Program-made: the position numbers and the translations under genes
The notes under the pieces: generated by a model
Database searches by the model: none
What the model was told of the DNA's origin: nothing
Seen by the model: the letters and a program-made list of their open reading frames with translations, nothing else
In this document: positions 38,128-45,761 of the stretch, piece by piece
Numbering within the stretch: position 1 is the first letter of the stretch
Layout: each line of letters starts with the position of its first letter
From: Sphingomonas carotinifaciens
Lineage (GTDB): Bacteria; Pseudomonadota; Alphaproteobacteria; Sphingomonadales; Sphingomonadaceae
Assembly: GCF_009789535.1 (NCBI RefSeq)
Contig: NZ_WSUT01000007.1
Location: 124,001-188,000 of the forward strand
DNA: 64,000 nucleotides
Direction: 5' to 3'

Positions 38128-39147
38128 TCAGCCGTTCGACGACAGGCCGGCTAGGAATGCGGCGACATTGTTCCCGAGTTCGGCTGCGGCGTATCCGCCT
38201 TCCATGACGGTGACGGTCGGCAGGCCCGCTGCCGCAATATGTCTGGCCAGTGCCGCGAAATCGTCGCGCTGCAGCGCGAAGTGCGAGATCGGGTCGCCGG
38301 CATAGGTATCCGCGCCGAAGGACAAGACCAGGAACCGCGTACCGAAGTCCGCGATCGCCGCCAGCGCACGGTCGAGTGCGGGGCGATAGGTCCCCCAGCC
38401 CGTTCCCCGCGGCAGCGGCAAGTTGAGCGTGGCACCCCGCCCCGCCCCTTCCCCGTCCTCGTCGGGGTGCCCCCAGTAGAAGGGATAATCGGCAACCGGA
38501 TCGGCGTGGATCGAGACGAACAGGATCGAGGGATCGGCCAGAAATATATCCTGCGTGCCGTTGCCGTGATGATAGTCGACGTCGAGGATCGCGACCGGAC
38601 CCAGTCCCCGCCGGCGCGCTTCGGCTGCGACGATGGCGGCGCTGTTGAGGAAACAATAGCCGCCGCAGTAATCGCGGCCGGCGTGATGGCCCGGCGGGCG
38701 GCACAAGGCGAAGGCGCCGGAAGCGCCCTCGGCGACTGCATCGAGCGCAGTCAGCGCGGACTGCGCCGACCAATAGGCCGCATCCCAGGTGCCGGCGGCG
38801 ATCGGCGTCACGGCATCATAGCTGTAACGGCCGAGCCGCGCGTCGATCCGGGTCAGGTCGATCGGACGGCGCCCGACAATCGGCCACGCATAGCCGATCG
38901 CATCGCCTGTGCGCCCGGCGGCCCGCCAGTCGGCATGTGCGATCTTCAGGAAATCGAGATAGGCGGCATCATGCACCGCCAGCAACGGGTCCATGCCGAA
39001 GTCCCGCGCAGGTCCGGCCGGCCCGATCGCCGCCAGGATCGCCTCGGCACGCGCCGGCGTTTCCTGAAACGCGGTCCAGTCGCCGTTGTGCATTTCGCGG
39101 GCTGGGGCGTGCGCAAGCTGGCGCCCGTCAAACACGATCTTCATCAT
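38128..39147 (-). CDS. Histone-deacetylase/acetylpolyamine amidohydrolase family protein
   Basis: A zinc hydrolase of about 339 residues. CRPPGHHAGRDYCGGYCFLNSAA carries the paired catalytic histidines, and ILDVDYHHGNGTQDIF carries zinc ligands, both diagnostic of the arginase/deacetylase fold. SFGADTYAGDPISHF supplies the third metal aspartate. The N-terminus MKIVFDGRQLAHAPAREMHNG matches bacterial acetylpolyamine amidohydrolases, so an acetylated polyamine or similar amide is the probable substrate. The start is at the double ATG near 39147; an ATG at 39183 would add a poor leader. Confidence 0.9.
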   Translation of the reverse strand: MMKIVFDGRQLAHAPAREMHNGDWTAFQETPARAEAILAAIGPAGPARDFGMDPLLAVHDAAYLDFLKIAHADWRAAGRTGDAIGYAWPIVGRRPIDLTRIDARLGRYSYDAVTPIAAGTWDAAYWSAQSALTALDAVAEGASGAFALCRPPGHHAGRDYCGGYCFLNSAAIVAAEARRRGLGPVAILDVDYHHGNGTQDIFLADPSILFVSIHADPVADYPFYWGHPDEDGEGAGRGATLNLPLPRGTGWGTYRPALDRALAAIADFGTRFLVLSFGADTYAGDPISHFALQRDDFAALARHIAAAGLPTVTVMEGGYAAAELGNNVAAFLAGLSSNG

Positions 39148-39342
39148 CACCGCCCAACGCGCTAATCCGACCAGAGGCACCATGACGTGCCACCCGCGGG
39201 TCCGCCGCCTGCGCGTTACATGCCGTCATTCGGCACGGCGTGACGACCCACATCCGGCCATTCAGGGCGCCCGAGGCGCTTCCCAGCTTCGGTCATTCGT
39301 TCATGTCGATCAATCGGGTCTTCGGCAACGTTGGGTCGGCGA

Positions 39343-39380
39343 TTGGAACGGCAAGGTTTGTGACAATCCTGCCGTTCCAA
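39343..39380. repeat. Perfect 11-bp inverted repeat
   Basis: TTGGAACGGCA and TGCCGTTCCAA form perfect arms around a 16-base spacer, between the end of the hypothetical gene at 39426 and the start of the deacetylase-family gene. There is no T-run on either side, so a simple terminator is unlikely. A regulator site or an RNA hairpin are both possible. Confidence 0.6.
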
Positions 39381-39425
39381 GCGGCTCCGCTGTATGCCGG
39401 CTCCGGCTCATAACCTGCCGGTCAG

Positions 39426-40079
39426 TTAGCCTAACGGCCAGCCCGGCCAAGCCGGATCCAAGCATATCTTACGCAGCACGAGGATCTGCGGGTCGAAGCG
39501 CATCATATCCCCATTTTCCCCATGTCGTATGTCGAAGCCGCGTTTCTTGATACCTATGCGGGAGACCAGATCCTCAAAGAATTCCTGCCCGAACTCCGGC
39601 TTGCCGACAGCCTTGTCCCGGTGGCTGCGGAAAACTTCCAGTGAATCCTCGGACCATTCCAGATAGCCTTCGTTGGGGAAAAACAGCACCCTGGCCGATA
39701 TGTCCTGGGAACGAACCATTTCGCCCGCCACTTTGTAGTTCAGCGTTATGGCGAGGCGCCCGCAAAGCAGCGCGAAGCCCCGGATGGTCCACTCGGGATA
39801 CGGTAAAAGCGATCCTACCAACTCAGGCTGGTCATCGTCGATCGTCAGTTTGGCGGAGCCGAAATCCTGGTCGCGCAGCTTTCGATCGAGCTGCTCGATA
39901 AACGCGAAGAAATCCGCGTTGATGCACCTAACGAAGGAGGTTACCGTCGCGGTGTAGCGTTCCAGTTTCTCGGACGCCGCGATTGTGTTGGCAATCACAT
40001 TACAGCGATGCCGCATTTCCGAGGTAATTTCGTCGGTCAGCGCATTGATGTCGAAGTCAATATACGCGGGCATCTGCAT
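39426..40079 (-). CDS. Hypothetical protein
   Basis: A protein of 217 residues from the ATG at 40079, supported by AGGAAGGG upstream; the frame continues to 40121 but the extra residues are basic and not protein-like. I do not recognise the family. The sequence is soluble, acidic and mixed alpha/beta (MQMPAYIDFDINALTDEITSEM, then PYPEWTIRGFALLCGRLAITLNYK), with no signal or membrane helix and no repeated motif. It stands alone and sits just left of a degraded gene and the defence island. Confidence 0.7.
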   Translation of the reverse strand: MQMPAYIDFDINALTDEITSEMRHRCNVIANTIAASEKLERYTATVTSFVRCINADFFAFIEQLDRKLRDQDFGSAKLTIDDDQPELVGSLLPYPEWTIRGFALLCGRLAITLNYKVAGEMVRSQDISARVLFFPNEGYLEWSEDSLEVFRSHRDKAVGKPEFGQEFFEDLVSRIGIKKRGFDIRHGENGDMMRFDPQILVLRKICLDPAWPGWPLG

Positions 40080-40198
40080 CCGGGAACCCTTCCTGTGCGA
40101 ACGCCTGACGTCCTGCCGCACCCGAACGCTTTTGGGGAGAGGGTAGCGACCCGCATAGCGCCCGGATACAACAAGTCAGTTGGCGAGGACGGGGGTAC

Positions 40199-40440
40199 TG
40201 AGTCATCATGCGTTTCGAGGTAGCGACTGATCTCGGTGTGATCGGCTCCCTGTTCGAGCGCGTCGTGCGCATCGGCTCAGAGCGACACCACCAGGTGCTC
40301 CGTGGGCGATGTCGATCCCATGGCGTCGGCGAGCTCGGCAGCGACTGCGAAATCCTTCGCCATCATACCGAGAGCAAAGCCGCCTTTGAACATGCCGGTC
40401 ACGCGAGATGCATTTCTACCTGATTTCGTTAGGGCAACTG
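40199..40440 (-). pseudogene. Remnant of a 3-hydroxyisobutyrate-dehydrogenase-family gene
   Basis: Read leftward in one frame, the sequence gives KSGRNASRV, GMFKGGFALGMMAKDFAVA, AELADAMG and, after an in-frame TGA at 40279-40277, ADAHDALEQGADHTEIS and RYLE. This is the C-terminal domain of the NAD(P)-dependent 3-hydroxyisobutyrate/2-hydroxy-3-oxopropionate reductase family, where FALGLMAKD and a GADHTEIYRYLE-like end are familiar. The Rossmann N-terminus is absent: a stop in this frame ends homology at about 40450. The gene is dead twice over, truncated and interrupted, and marks the left edge of the defence island. Confidence 0.7.
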
Positions 40441-40452
40441 GCGAGCTTTCGG

Positions 40453-40920
40453 CTAGCTATAGAAGAGCAACGTCGGTTCTGCTTTTAGCCAATCAAACAC
40501 GTAAACACGGATGAATGACGAAATTTGGTGGCGAGCTGCCGCGTACTCTCCTTCGGCAAGACCCAAATCCTTTCGTTCGTGGCCTCTTTCCGGCTCCTCA
40601 GCCTCTGCTAGTCGTTCATGTTGATCGAGAAGCGATTCGACCGCATTTTCCACCTCGTCCATTCCGAGGAGGTTCCGCCAAACACCTTCGAACTCGATGG
40701 CAAGCGTCGCGATGTCGCTACGTCTTCCAGATCTTGGAACGGTGGAGCCAGCGGCGTGCCCTTCAACCACCCGCACGGCCCCGACGCGTCCCGAACGACG
40801 GGGCTGTTCTCGCAAGCGTTGTCCCTTCGTAGTATCCAAGTTAGCCCTACAGCGGGTACAGAGCTGGGAGTCACGGATGTCGCAATCGGCGAACAAGGCC
40901 GCCCGGATGGGCTCCCGCAC
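40453..40920 (-). CDS. Doubtful hypothetical ORF next to the island edge
   Basis: A leftward frame of up to 155 codons; the 5' end would overlap the divergent nuclease gene, and a shorter start at 40662 (MDEVENAVESLLDQHERLAEAEEP) avoids this. The second half is acidic and helix-like, ending in FIRVYVFDWLKAEPTLLFYS, which looks more protein-like than the first half. No good ribosome site is seen at either start and no family is recognised. It may be a real small gene or leftover sequence from the event that truncated the adjacent dehydrogenase. Confidence 0.3.
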   Translation of the reverse strand: MREPIRAALFADCDIRDSQLCTRCRANLDTTKGQRLREQPRRSGRVGAVRVVEGHAAGSTVPRSGRRSDIATLAIEFEGVWRNLLGMDEVENAVESLLDQHERLAEAEEPERGHERKDLGLAEGEYAAARHQISSFIRVYVFDWLKAEPTLLFYS

Positions 40921-41692
40921 GCTGGGTGAGCCATGCGACGATTACCCAGCGCCCAGCCTCCGCGAGCAGCTCGCGCTCGCCCGACGGTCGCGCGAGACGG
41001 CGAAAGCTAATGCGCTGCGGCGCTGGGCCGACAAGATCGGCATCGACGCCCGGGACGCCTCCTGGCTTTCGAGCCGAAGGGAACTACTGGGCGCCGGGGT
41101 GGAGTCGGATGCCCCACGGCGGTTCATGACCGGGGAAGGGAAGATTAGCGCACTCGACGTAGAGCCTTTGCCCTGGCTGCGAATGACCGAAACGCAGATC
41201 ACGCGGCCGATGGCGGACTTCCTAAATGACGGCGGACCCGCGCGGATGGCGGCGTTCCTCAGGGCACTACCCTGCGCCGGCGTCGAGCTTCCGGCAGCGT
41301 TCGACACCTCCCTGGCGCGCGCGGAGGTGACCGCCGTAGGGGGACGCGTCGACCTGCTCGTTACAGGTCGAACCGGAAGCAGGACCTTTGGTGCTGCGAT
41401 TGAGGTGAAGATCGACAGCGGGCTGAAGAATCCGCTGGGGGCATACGCGGCGGTGGCGCGGGATGCCGGCCTGGCCGTAGAGGGCCGATCCAAAGGTCGC
41501 CCCACCGGCGCACTCGTGGTCCTCGCGCGCAGTTCCAAGAAGAGCACGCGACAGCGGCTAAGTCGCAACAGCGGATGGAAGTTCGTCCATTGGAGCGGCT
41601 TTCTCCGCAGGTTCGAGCGCGAGCTCGCGACCGGCGTCGACGACGAGGACTTCCGGGCCTTCCGGCGGCACATCTGGGACCGGTTCACATGA
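40877..41692 (+). CDS. PD-(D/E)XK nuclease-like protein
   Basis: A protein of 271 residues from the ATG at 40877; the frame extends to 40697 but that part is arginine- and proline-rich noise. The core GGRVDLLVTG then AAIEVKIDSGLKNPLGAY gives Asp159 and Glu176-Val-Lys178, the spacing and hydrophobicity of a PD-(D/E)XK nuclease of the PDDEXK_4 type, with TETQITRPMADFL before it. It overlaps the next gene by four bases (ATGA), so the two form a unit. Position at the left edge of the phosphorothioate cassette suggests a defence role. DNA or RNA as target is not known. Confidence 0.7.
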   Translation: MSQSANKAARMGSRTLGEPCDDYPAPSLREQLALARRSRETAKANALRRWADKIGIDARDASWLSSRRELLGAGVESDAPRRFMTGEGKISALDVEPLPWLRMTETQITRPMADFLNDGGPARMAAFLRALPCAGVELPAAFDTSLARAEVTAVGGRVDLLVTGRTGSRTFGAAIEVKIDSGLKNPLGAYAAVARDAGLAVEGRSKGRPTGALVVLARSSKKSTRQRLSRNSGWKFVHWSGFLRRFERELATGVDDEDFRAFRRHIWDRFT

Positions 41693-42366
41693 GCGATGCC
41701 GAGAACACGGTGCTCCCGAACAGCGTCGTCGCCTACCTGACCGACGCCGCGACCCGCGCCGCCGTGGACGCCCTGCTGGCAGTCGACGCCGAGTCCCTGC
41801 CACCCGAGATCGAGTGGAAAGAGCTCAGCGACTACTACGCCGCCCGAGCTGTGGCCGAACTCACAAGGGCGGAGTTCGCGCTGGCTTTCCATACCCTCTG
41901 GCGGGAGATCTGGGGTCTGGCCATCCCGACTAGCTGGGCGATGCCGGAGCCGCAGGAACTCGTCGAGGAGGGGCAAGGCGTGAGCCTCGGCTCTATCTGG
42001 GAAGGGAAGTCGTTCTCCCTCTTTCACAACCGCGGCGAGTCCTCGATCTTCACGTTAGTGGGTCTCCACCGCCGCCGCATCACGATCGCGTTCGCGCTTG
42101 AACGTAGAGGAAGGCCGCAGATCAAGGGCGAGCTGGGGAGCTTCGCCTGGCGCGACGACGCGAATTGGGATCGCTGGATGCTGCACGCGGGAGGTGTGGT
42201 GCCCGGAAGCGATGGTGCTCTGGACCTGTCCGAGCTGCGCGCCGCCGCCGAACTCGCCATGACCACCGTTGAGGGGGTGCCGCCGCCAGTAAAGCGCTCG
42301 TCCGCCCCTGCAGTAGCCAAGAGCAAGGCCACGTCGAGGAGCGCCCGCACCCGGCGCAAGAGTTGA
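41689..42366 (+). CDS. Unknown partner of the PD-(D/E)XK protein
   Basis: A protein of 225 residues coupled to the nuclease gene (ATGA overlap). I do not recognise it. The N-terminal two thirds is acidic and folded-looking (IEWKELSDYYAARAVAELTRAEFALAFHTLWREIW, SSIFTLVGLHRRRITIAFALE). The C-terminus is a basic, disordered tail, SSAPAVAKSKATSRSARTRRKS, that could bind nucleic acid. Immunity protein, specificity subunit or co-effector for the nuclease are all possible. No signal peptide or membrane helix is present. Confidence 0.65.
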   Translation: MSDAENTVLPNSVVAYLTDAATRAAVDALLAVDAESLPPEIEWKELSDYYAARAVAELTRAEFALAFHTLWREIWGLAIPTSWAMPEPQELVEEGQGVSLGSIWEGKSFSLFHNRGESSIFTLVGLHRRRITIAFALERRGRPQIKGELGSFAWRDDANWDRWMLHAGGVVPGSDGALDLSELRAAAELAMTTVEGVPPPVKRSSAPAVAKSKATSRSARTRRKS

Positions 42367-42682
42367 GCGGGAAGTGCGATCGGTGAAGCGCTGGCGATGA
42401 TCGGCTTCGGCGCGTTCCGGCCTCCAAAACAGTGCTGCATAAGCGGCTGGCGATGCACGGTGCAGCAGCTCCGTCAGCCGGCGACGCTGAGCCGAGAATA
42501 ATGATCAGCGGGGTCGGGCCGGCTGAGCCTGGCCCTGCAGTCACGTTAGGGCGCTACTTGTCAGCAGGCGCCGCCAGACGATCCGCTATGCCGTGCGTCC
42601 GCAGCTCACTAAGACGGCACGCATCGGGCAGGAAGTCGATAGCGCTTATCGGCATCATGGCTTTCGGCGAGGCTTACGGTCG
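42367..42682. other. Intergenic stretch without recognised gene
   Basis: About 315 bases before the HEPN-like gene. Frames here are short and unsupported by ribosome sites. The region probably holds the promoter of the HEPN-like gene; no hexamers could be assigned with confidence. Confidence 0.4.
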
Positions 42683-43546
42683 ATGAAAGAAGCGAGTGCT
42701 CTTGACCCTATCTGGCACGGCAGCAAGCCGGACGGCCCTCTGATCAACCTCCGGCTGCATGTAACCCGCCTCTGTTTCGTCGCAGACGAGCTTCGCGTCC
42801 GTTGCGGCGAGGCAGGATGGGAAGCGATATCTGAGAACCTCCACCTAGCCGCTTCACTGCGCAACCTGCAGGCGGACACCGACCTATCCGGCAACAACTA
42901 CCTGTGCAGCTCCGCAGCCGACTTCGATGAGGCGCTATCGATCCTATCGGAGCGGCATCTGGCCGGGATAGTCGTATTCAATCTTTGCTGGAGCGCATAC
43001 GAGGGAGCCGTGGAACTGGCGGCCGGACCCAGCCAAGGGCGGCGGCCGAAAGGTGCCCTGGGTCGGGATCTGCTGCGCAGTCAGCACGGCGACGCACACT
43101 TCCCCTGGCTCAAGGACTGCCTCCTCGCTTCGATCGAGTTCTTCGCGCCCAAGGTCCTCGACACGCCGGAGTTACGGACGCTCCTGCAGGAGGGCGCGTT
43201 GGCGGCGGTGGCCGCGGAACTGCTCCGATGTTTCCGTAATGACGTGGCCCACGGCTCCCTGGCGCGGCCGCATCCGGAGGATTGGGGTAAGGGATCTGAG
43301 TATAGGATCGACGAGGAGCCCGCGATCCTCAAATTCCGCCATCACACCCGCCTGCTCCTTCTGCTGATCCAAATCATGATCCTGCAGACCAACGCGACGC
43401 TCGTGGAGCTTTCACAGGTTTCCGAAGGCTGGGCGCCGGCGGCCGACGTGGTGATGCAGCTACATGGCCGCGATCGGGACGAGCACGACGAGGACGCTCC
43501 AGAACTCGCCCTTGGGACGCCTAGGATCAGCTTCAGCGTCTACTGA
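42683..43546 (+). CDS. HEPN-like protein with RNase-type motif
   Basis: A helical protein of 287 residues from the ATG at 42683. The segment LLRCFRNDVAHGSLARP places Arg185-Asn186 and His190 in the Rx4H arrangement, with a polar residue after the arginine, that forms the active site of HEPN-domain RNases. A preceding helix pair (SERHLAGIVVFNLCWSAYEGAVELA) fits the fold. Many HEPN proteins act in abortive infection or as toxins. Its place 182 bases before a phosphorothioation cassette supports a defence role. It is not fused to, or overlapping, any antitoxin-like gene, so the partner, if any, is unclear. Confidence 0.6.
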   Translation: MKEASALDPIWHGSKPDGPLINLRLHVTRLCFVADELRVRCGEAGWEAISENLHLAASLRNLQADTDLSGNNYLCSSAADFDEALSILSERHLAGIVVFNLCWSAYEGAVELAAGPSQGRRPKGALGRDLLRSQHGDAHFPWLKDCLLASIEFFAPKVLDTPELRTLLQEGALAAVAAELLRCFRNDVAHGSLARPHPEDWGKGSEYRIDEEPAILKFRHHTRLLLLLIQIMILQTNATLVELSQVSEGWAPAADVVMQLHGRDRDEHDEDAPELALGTPRISFSVY

Positions 43547-43728
43547 TGAGTTGGGCAGGAGCGCCCGTCATGTCGAGCCTCCGCGACTTTCGAAGGCTTA
43601 CCTTACCTCGTGATCGTCTCGTGCCACCGCTTCTGGCGGCCGCTCAATCTCGACGGCCGACCCATCCCCGTGTAGGCAATTAACCGCGACGCGGTCGCGC
43701 GAGGAACGTCGCCGGGGAATGCAGTAAG

Positions 43729-44859
43729 ATGGAGATCTACCTAGACAATCTGGCTTCAACGCCAATCGATCCCAGGGTGGCAGCGCACCATGCTGAGGTG
43801 GCGGTCGCATTGCGCGGCAATCCCAACAGCGCGGAGCACGCGAGCGGGACGCAGTCCGCGAACGTGCTGACGAAGTCACGCGAGGACGTGGGCGTGTTCC
43901 TGGGCGCCGCGCGCGAAGAGACGCACTTCCTGCCGAGCGCGTCGTCGGCGCTCTGGCTGGCGCTGGAAGACGCAATCGCGCAACGCGGAGTAGGCTTGCG
44001 CGTGCTCGCATCCGCGATCGAGCACCCCTCGCTCCTGCGGCACCTCCAGGCGGCGGCCGCCGCAGGACGCATCCGGCTCGAACTTTTCCCCGTCGACGCC
44101 CAAGGACAGCCCGACCTCCCTCGCTTGAAGGAGATGGCACAGCGCGGCGTCGACCTGATCTGCGCCATGGCGGCCAACAACGAGATCGGGAACATTACGC
44201 CGGTCGAAGACATCCTGCGTCTCGCCGACCGTCAGGGCGCGCTGACGATCGTCGACGCCAGCCAGGCCGCCGGCCGGTTCGGACTCGCCCAGGTTACGGC
44301 GGCGGCTAACTACGTCGTCGCCAGCGGAGCCAAGATGAACGGGCCGCGGCGTGTCGGCGTCCTGGCTGGGAAGATCAAACGCCCGACCGCCGACCTCGTT
44401 GAGCCGATGTTTGGCACACCCGACGCCGCGGCGGCGTCCGCGATGGCGCTCGCATGCGGGTTGGCCGCGGACGAGATGGAGCATGACGAGAGGCGCATCG
44501 CCCTCCTCCGCGATCGGCTGGAGGCGATCCTCACCGAACGTGTGCCGGGCCTGCGCGTCAACGGGGATAGAACCGCCCGCCTCGCTGGCGCCCTTCACGT
44601 ATCCTCGCCCGCCATCCCGGCCGAGGTCCTGGTGGCCCGACTCTGGGGCAAGGTCGCACTCTCCTCCGGAGCGGCCTGCCAGTCGGGTGTCCCTGGTCCC
44701 TCCCACGTTCTCACGGCGATGGGGCTCGAAGAATGGGTAGTTGAGGGCGGCGTCCGGATGTGCGTGGGCAAGTTTAACGACGCAGCGGAGATCGAGCGCG
44801 CCGGTGCCATCATATCAGAGGCGATGGGCGCTGATCTCGGCATCAGGAGGCAGGCGTGA
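43729..44859 (+). CDS. sspA: Cysteine desulfurase of DNA phosphorothioation (SspA/DndA-like)
   Basis: A PLP enzyme of 376 residues that takes sulfur from cysteine as persulfide. YLDNLASTPIDP, GNPNSAEHASG, HPSLLRHL, ANNEIGNITPV and DASQAAGRF follow the NifS/IscS plan. Lysine 202 in SGAKMNGPRRVG is the PLP site, though the usual histidine before it is alanine. Cysteine 317 in SSGAACQSGVPGPSHVL is the sulfur-carrying residue. It overlaps the next gene by four bases (GTGA), and that gene and its followers match the ssp order, so it should feed sulfur to the SspD-like protein rather than serve general cluster assembly. Confidence 0.8.
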   Translation: MEIYLDNLASTPIDPRVAAHHAEVAVALRGNPNSAEHASGTQSANVLTKSREDVGVFLGAAREETHFLPSASSALWLALEDAIAQRGVGLRVLASAIEHPSLLRHLQAAAAAGRIRLELFPVDAQGQPDLPRLKEMAQRGVDLICAMAANNEIGNITPVEDILRLADRQGALTIVDASQAAGRFGLAQVTAAANYVVASGAKMNGPRRVGVLAGKIKRPTADLVEPMFGTPDAAAASAMALACGLAADEMEHDERRIALLRDRLEAILTERVPGLRVNGDRTARLAGALHVSSPAIPAEVLVARLWGKVALSSGAACQSGVPGPSHVLTAMGLEEWVVEGGVRMCVGKFNDAAEIERAGAIISEAMGADLGIRRQA

Positions 44860-45761
44860 ACATTAACGCAAACATCAGGCCACGCTTCAGCGGGCACGAG
44901 ACATTCGCCTGCCGGTTCAGCTGGCTGCCCAAGGCCGTGCGGCTCATCGAGAGCGACCCTCACGCGTTGTCCTCGGACGAGCAGGCGATCCTGTCCCTGG
45001 GTCTCGGCAAGAACATGGTGCGGTCGCTCCGCTTCTGGCTCGACGCCTTCGACGTTGCCGCCCCTGCGACGGAGGGCTGGGCGCTGAAGCCGTTCGGCGC
45101 CGCGCTCCTAGGACGTGACGGAGCCGATCCGTTCATCGAGCGGACGGAGACCCAGTGGCTGCTCCACTGGTCGGTGACCTCCCGCGTGCAGGCCCCGCTG
45201 TTCGCATGGCGTCACGTGTTCCACCGGCGGATGCGTTCCGACTTCACGCGCGGCGAGCTCTTTTCCGAGATGCGTCGTGAGAGCGCCCGGGAGGGCTACA
45301 ACCATTCCGAGATCACCCTCATGCAGCACATCGACGCGCTGCTGCACACATACGTGCCAACGCACGCCATGCGGGCGCCGGAGGATGTGCTCGACGGTCC
45401 ACTGGTGGACCTCAAGCTGATCCAGGCGGCCGGCCGCCGGCGCGGCGCCACGGGCAAGGACGAACAGGTCTACTCGCTGGCGCGCATTCCTGCCGGCAAG
45501 GTGGGACCCGCGGTGATCGACTACGCCATCGAGAGCTACTGGGCTGAGCGGCACCCCAGCGAGCGTGTGCTCAGCTTCAGGGACCTCGCCTACGCGGAGG
45601 GTTCGCCGGGCGCCACGTTCCGCGTCGCCGAGGACGAGCTCCGATCTCACCTGGAGCGCGAAGGCGCGACATACTCGTTCCGGGCGTCCGGAGACGCCGG
45701 CGCGGTCAGCCGGAGCGACGAACCCAATCCCGCCGCCCGGCTGGGGAGCGTCTACGCATGA
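44856..45761 (+). CDS. sspB: DUF4007-family protein (SspB-like)
   Basis: A protein of 301 residues from a GTG. The opening RPRFSGHETFACRFSWLPKAVRLIE is the hallmark of DUF4007, followed by LGLGKNMVRSLRFWLDAFDV and the conserved TQWLLHWSVTS and FAWRHVF segments. In described single-strand phosphorothioation systems the DUF4007 protein SspB nicks DNA and works with SspC and SspD. Gene order desulfurase, DUF4007, large ATPase, PAPS-reductase-like is the same here. Start and stop overlap both neighbours by four bases, so expression is tightly coupled. Confidence 0.8.
   Translation: MNINANIRPRFSGHETFACRFSWLPKAVRLIESDPHALSSDEQAILSLGLGKNMVRSLRFWLDAFDVAAPATEGWALKPFGAALLGRDGADPFIERTETQWLLHWSVTSRVQAPLFAWRHVFHRRMRSDFTRGELFSEMRRESAREGYNHSEITLMQHIDALLHTYVPTHAMRAPEDVLDGPLVDLKLIQAAGRRRGATGKDEQVYSLARIPAGKVGPAVIDYAIESYWAERHPSERVLSFRDLAYAEGSPGATFRVAEDELRSHLEREGATYSFRASGDAGAVSRSDEPNPAARLGSVYA

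Noticed and set aside
40618..40929. Rightward 103-codon frame before the nuclease gene
   Set aside because: It overlaps the better-supported nuclease start in another frame, has no motif, and lies opposite another doubtful frame.
42683..43546. HEPN-like gene as SspE, the alternative restriction effector
   Set aside because: SspE is larger and has nucleotide-binding and HNH-type nuclease regions, none of which is visible here.
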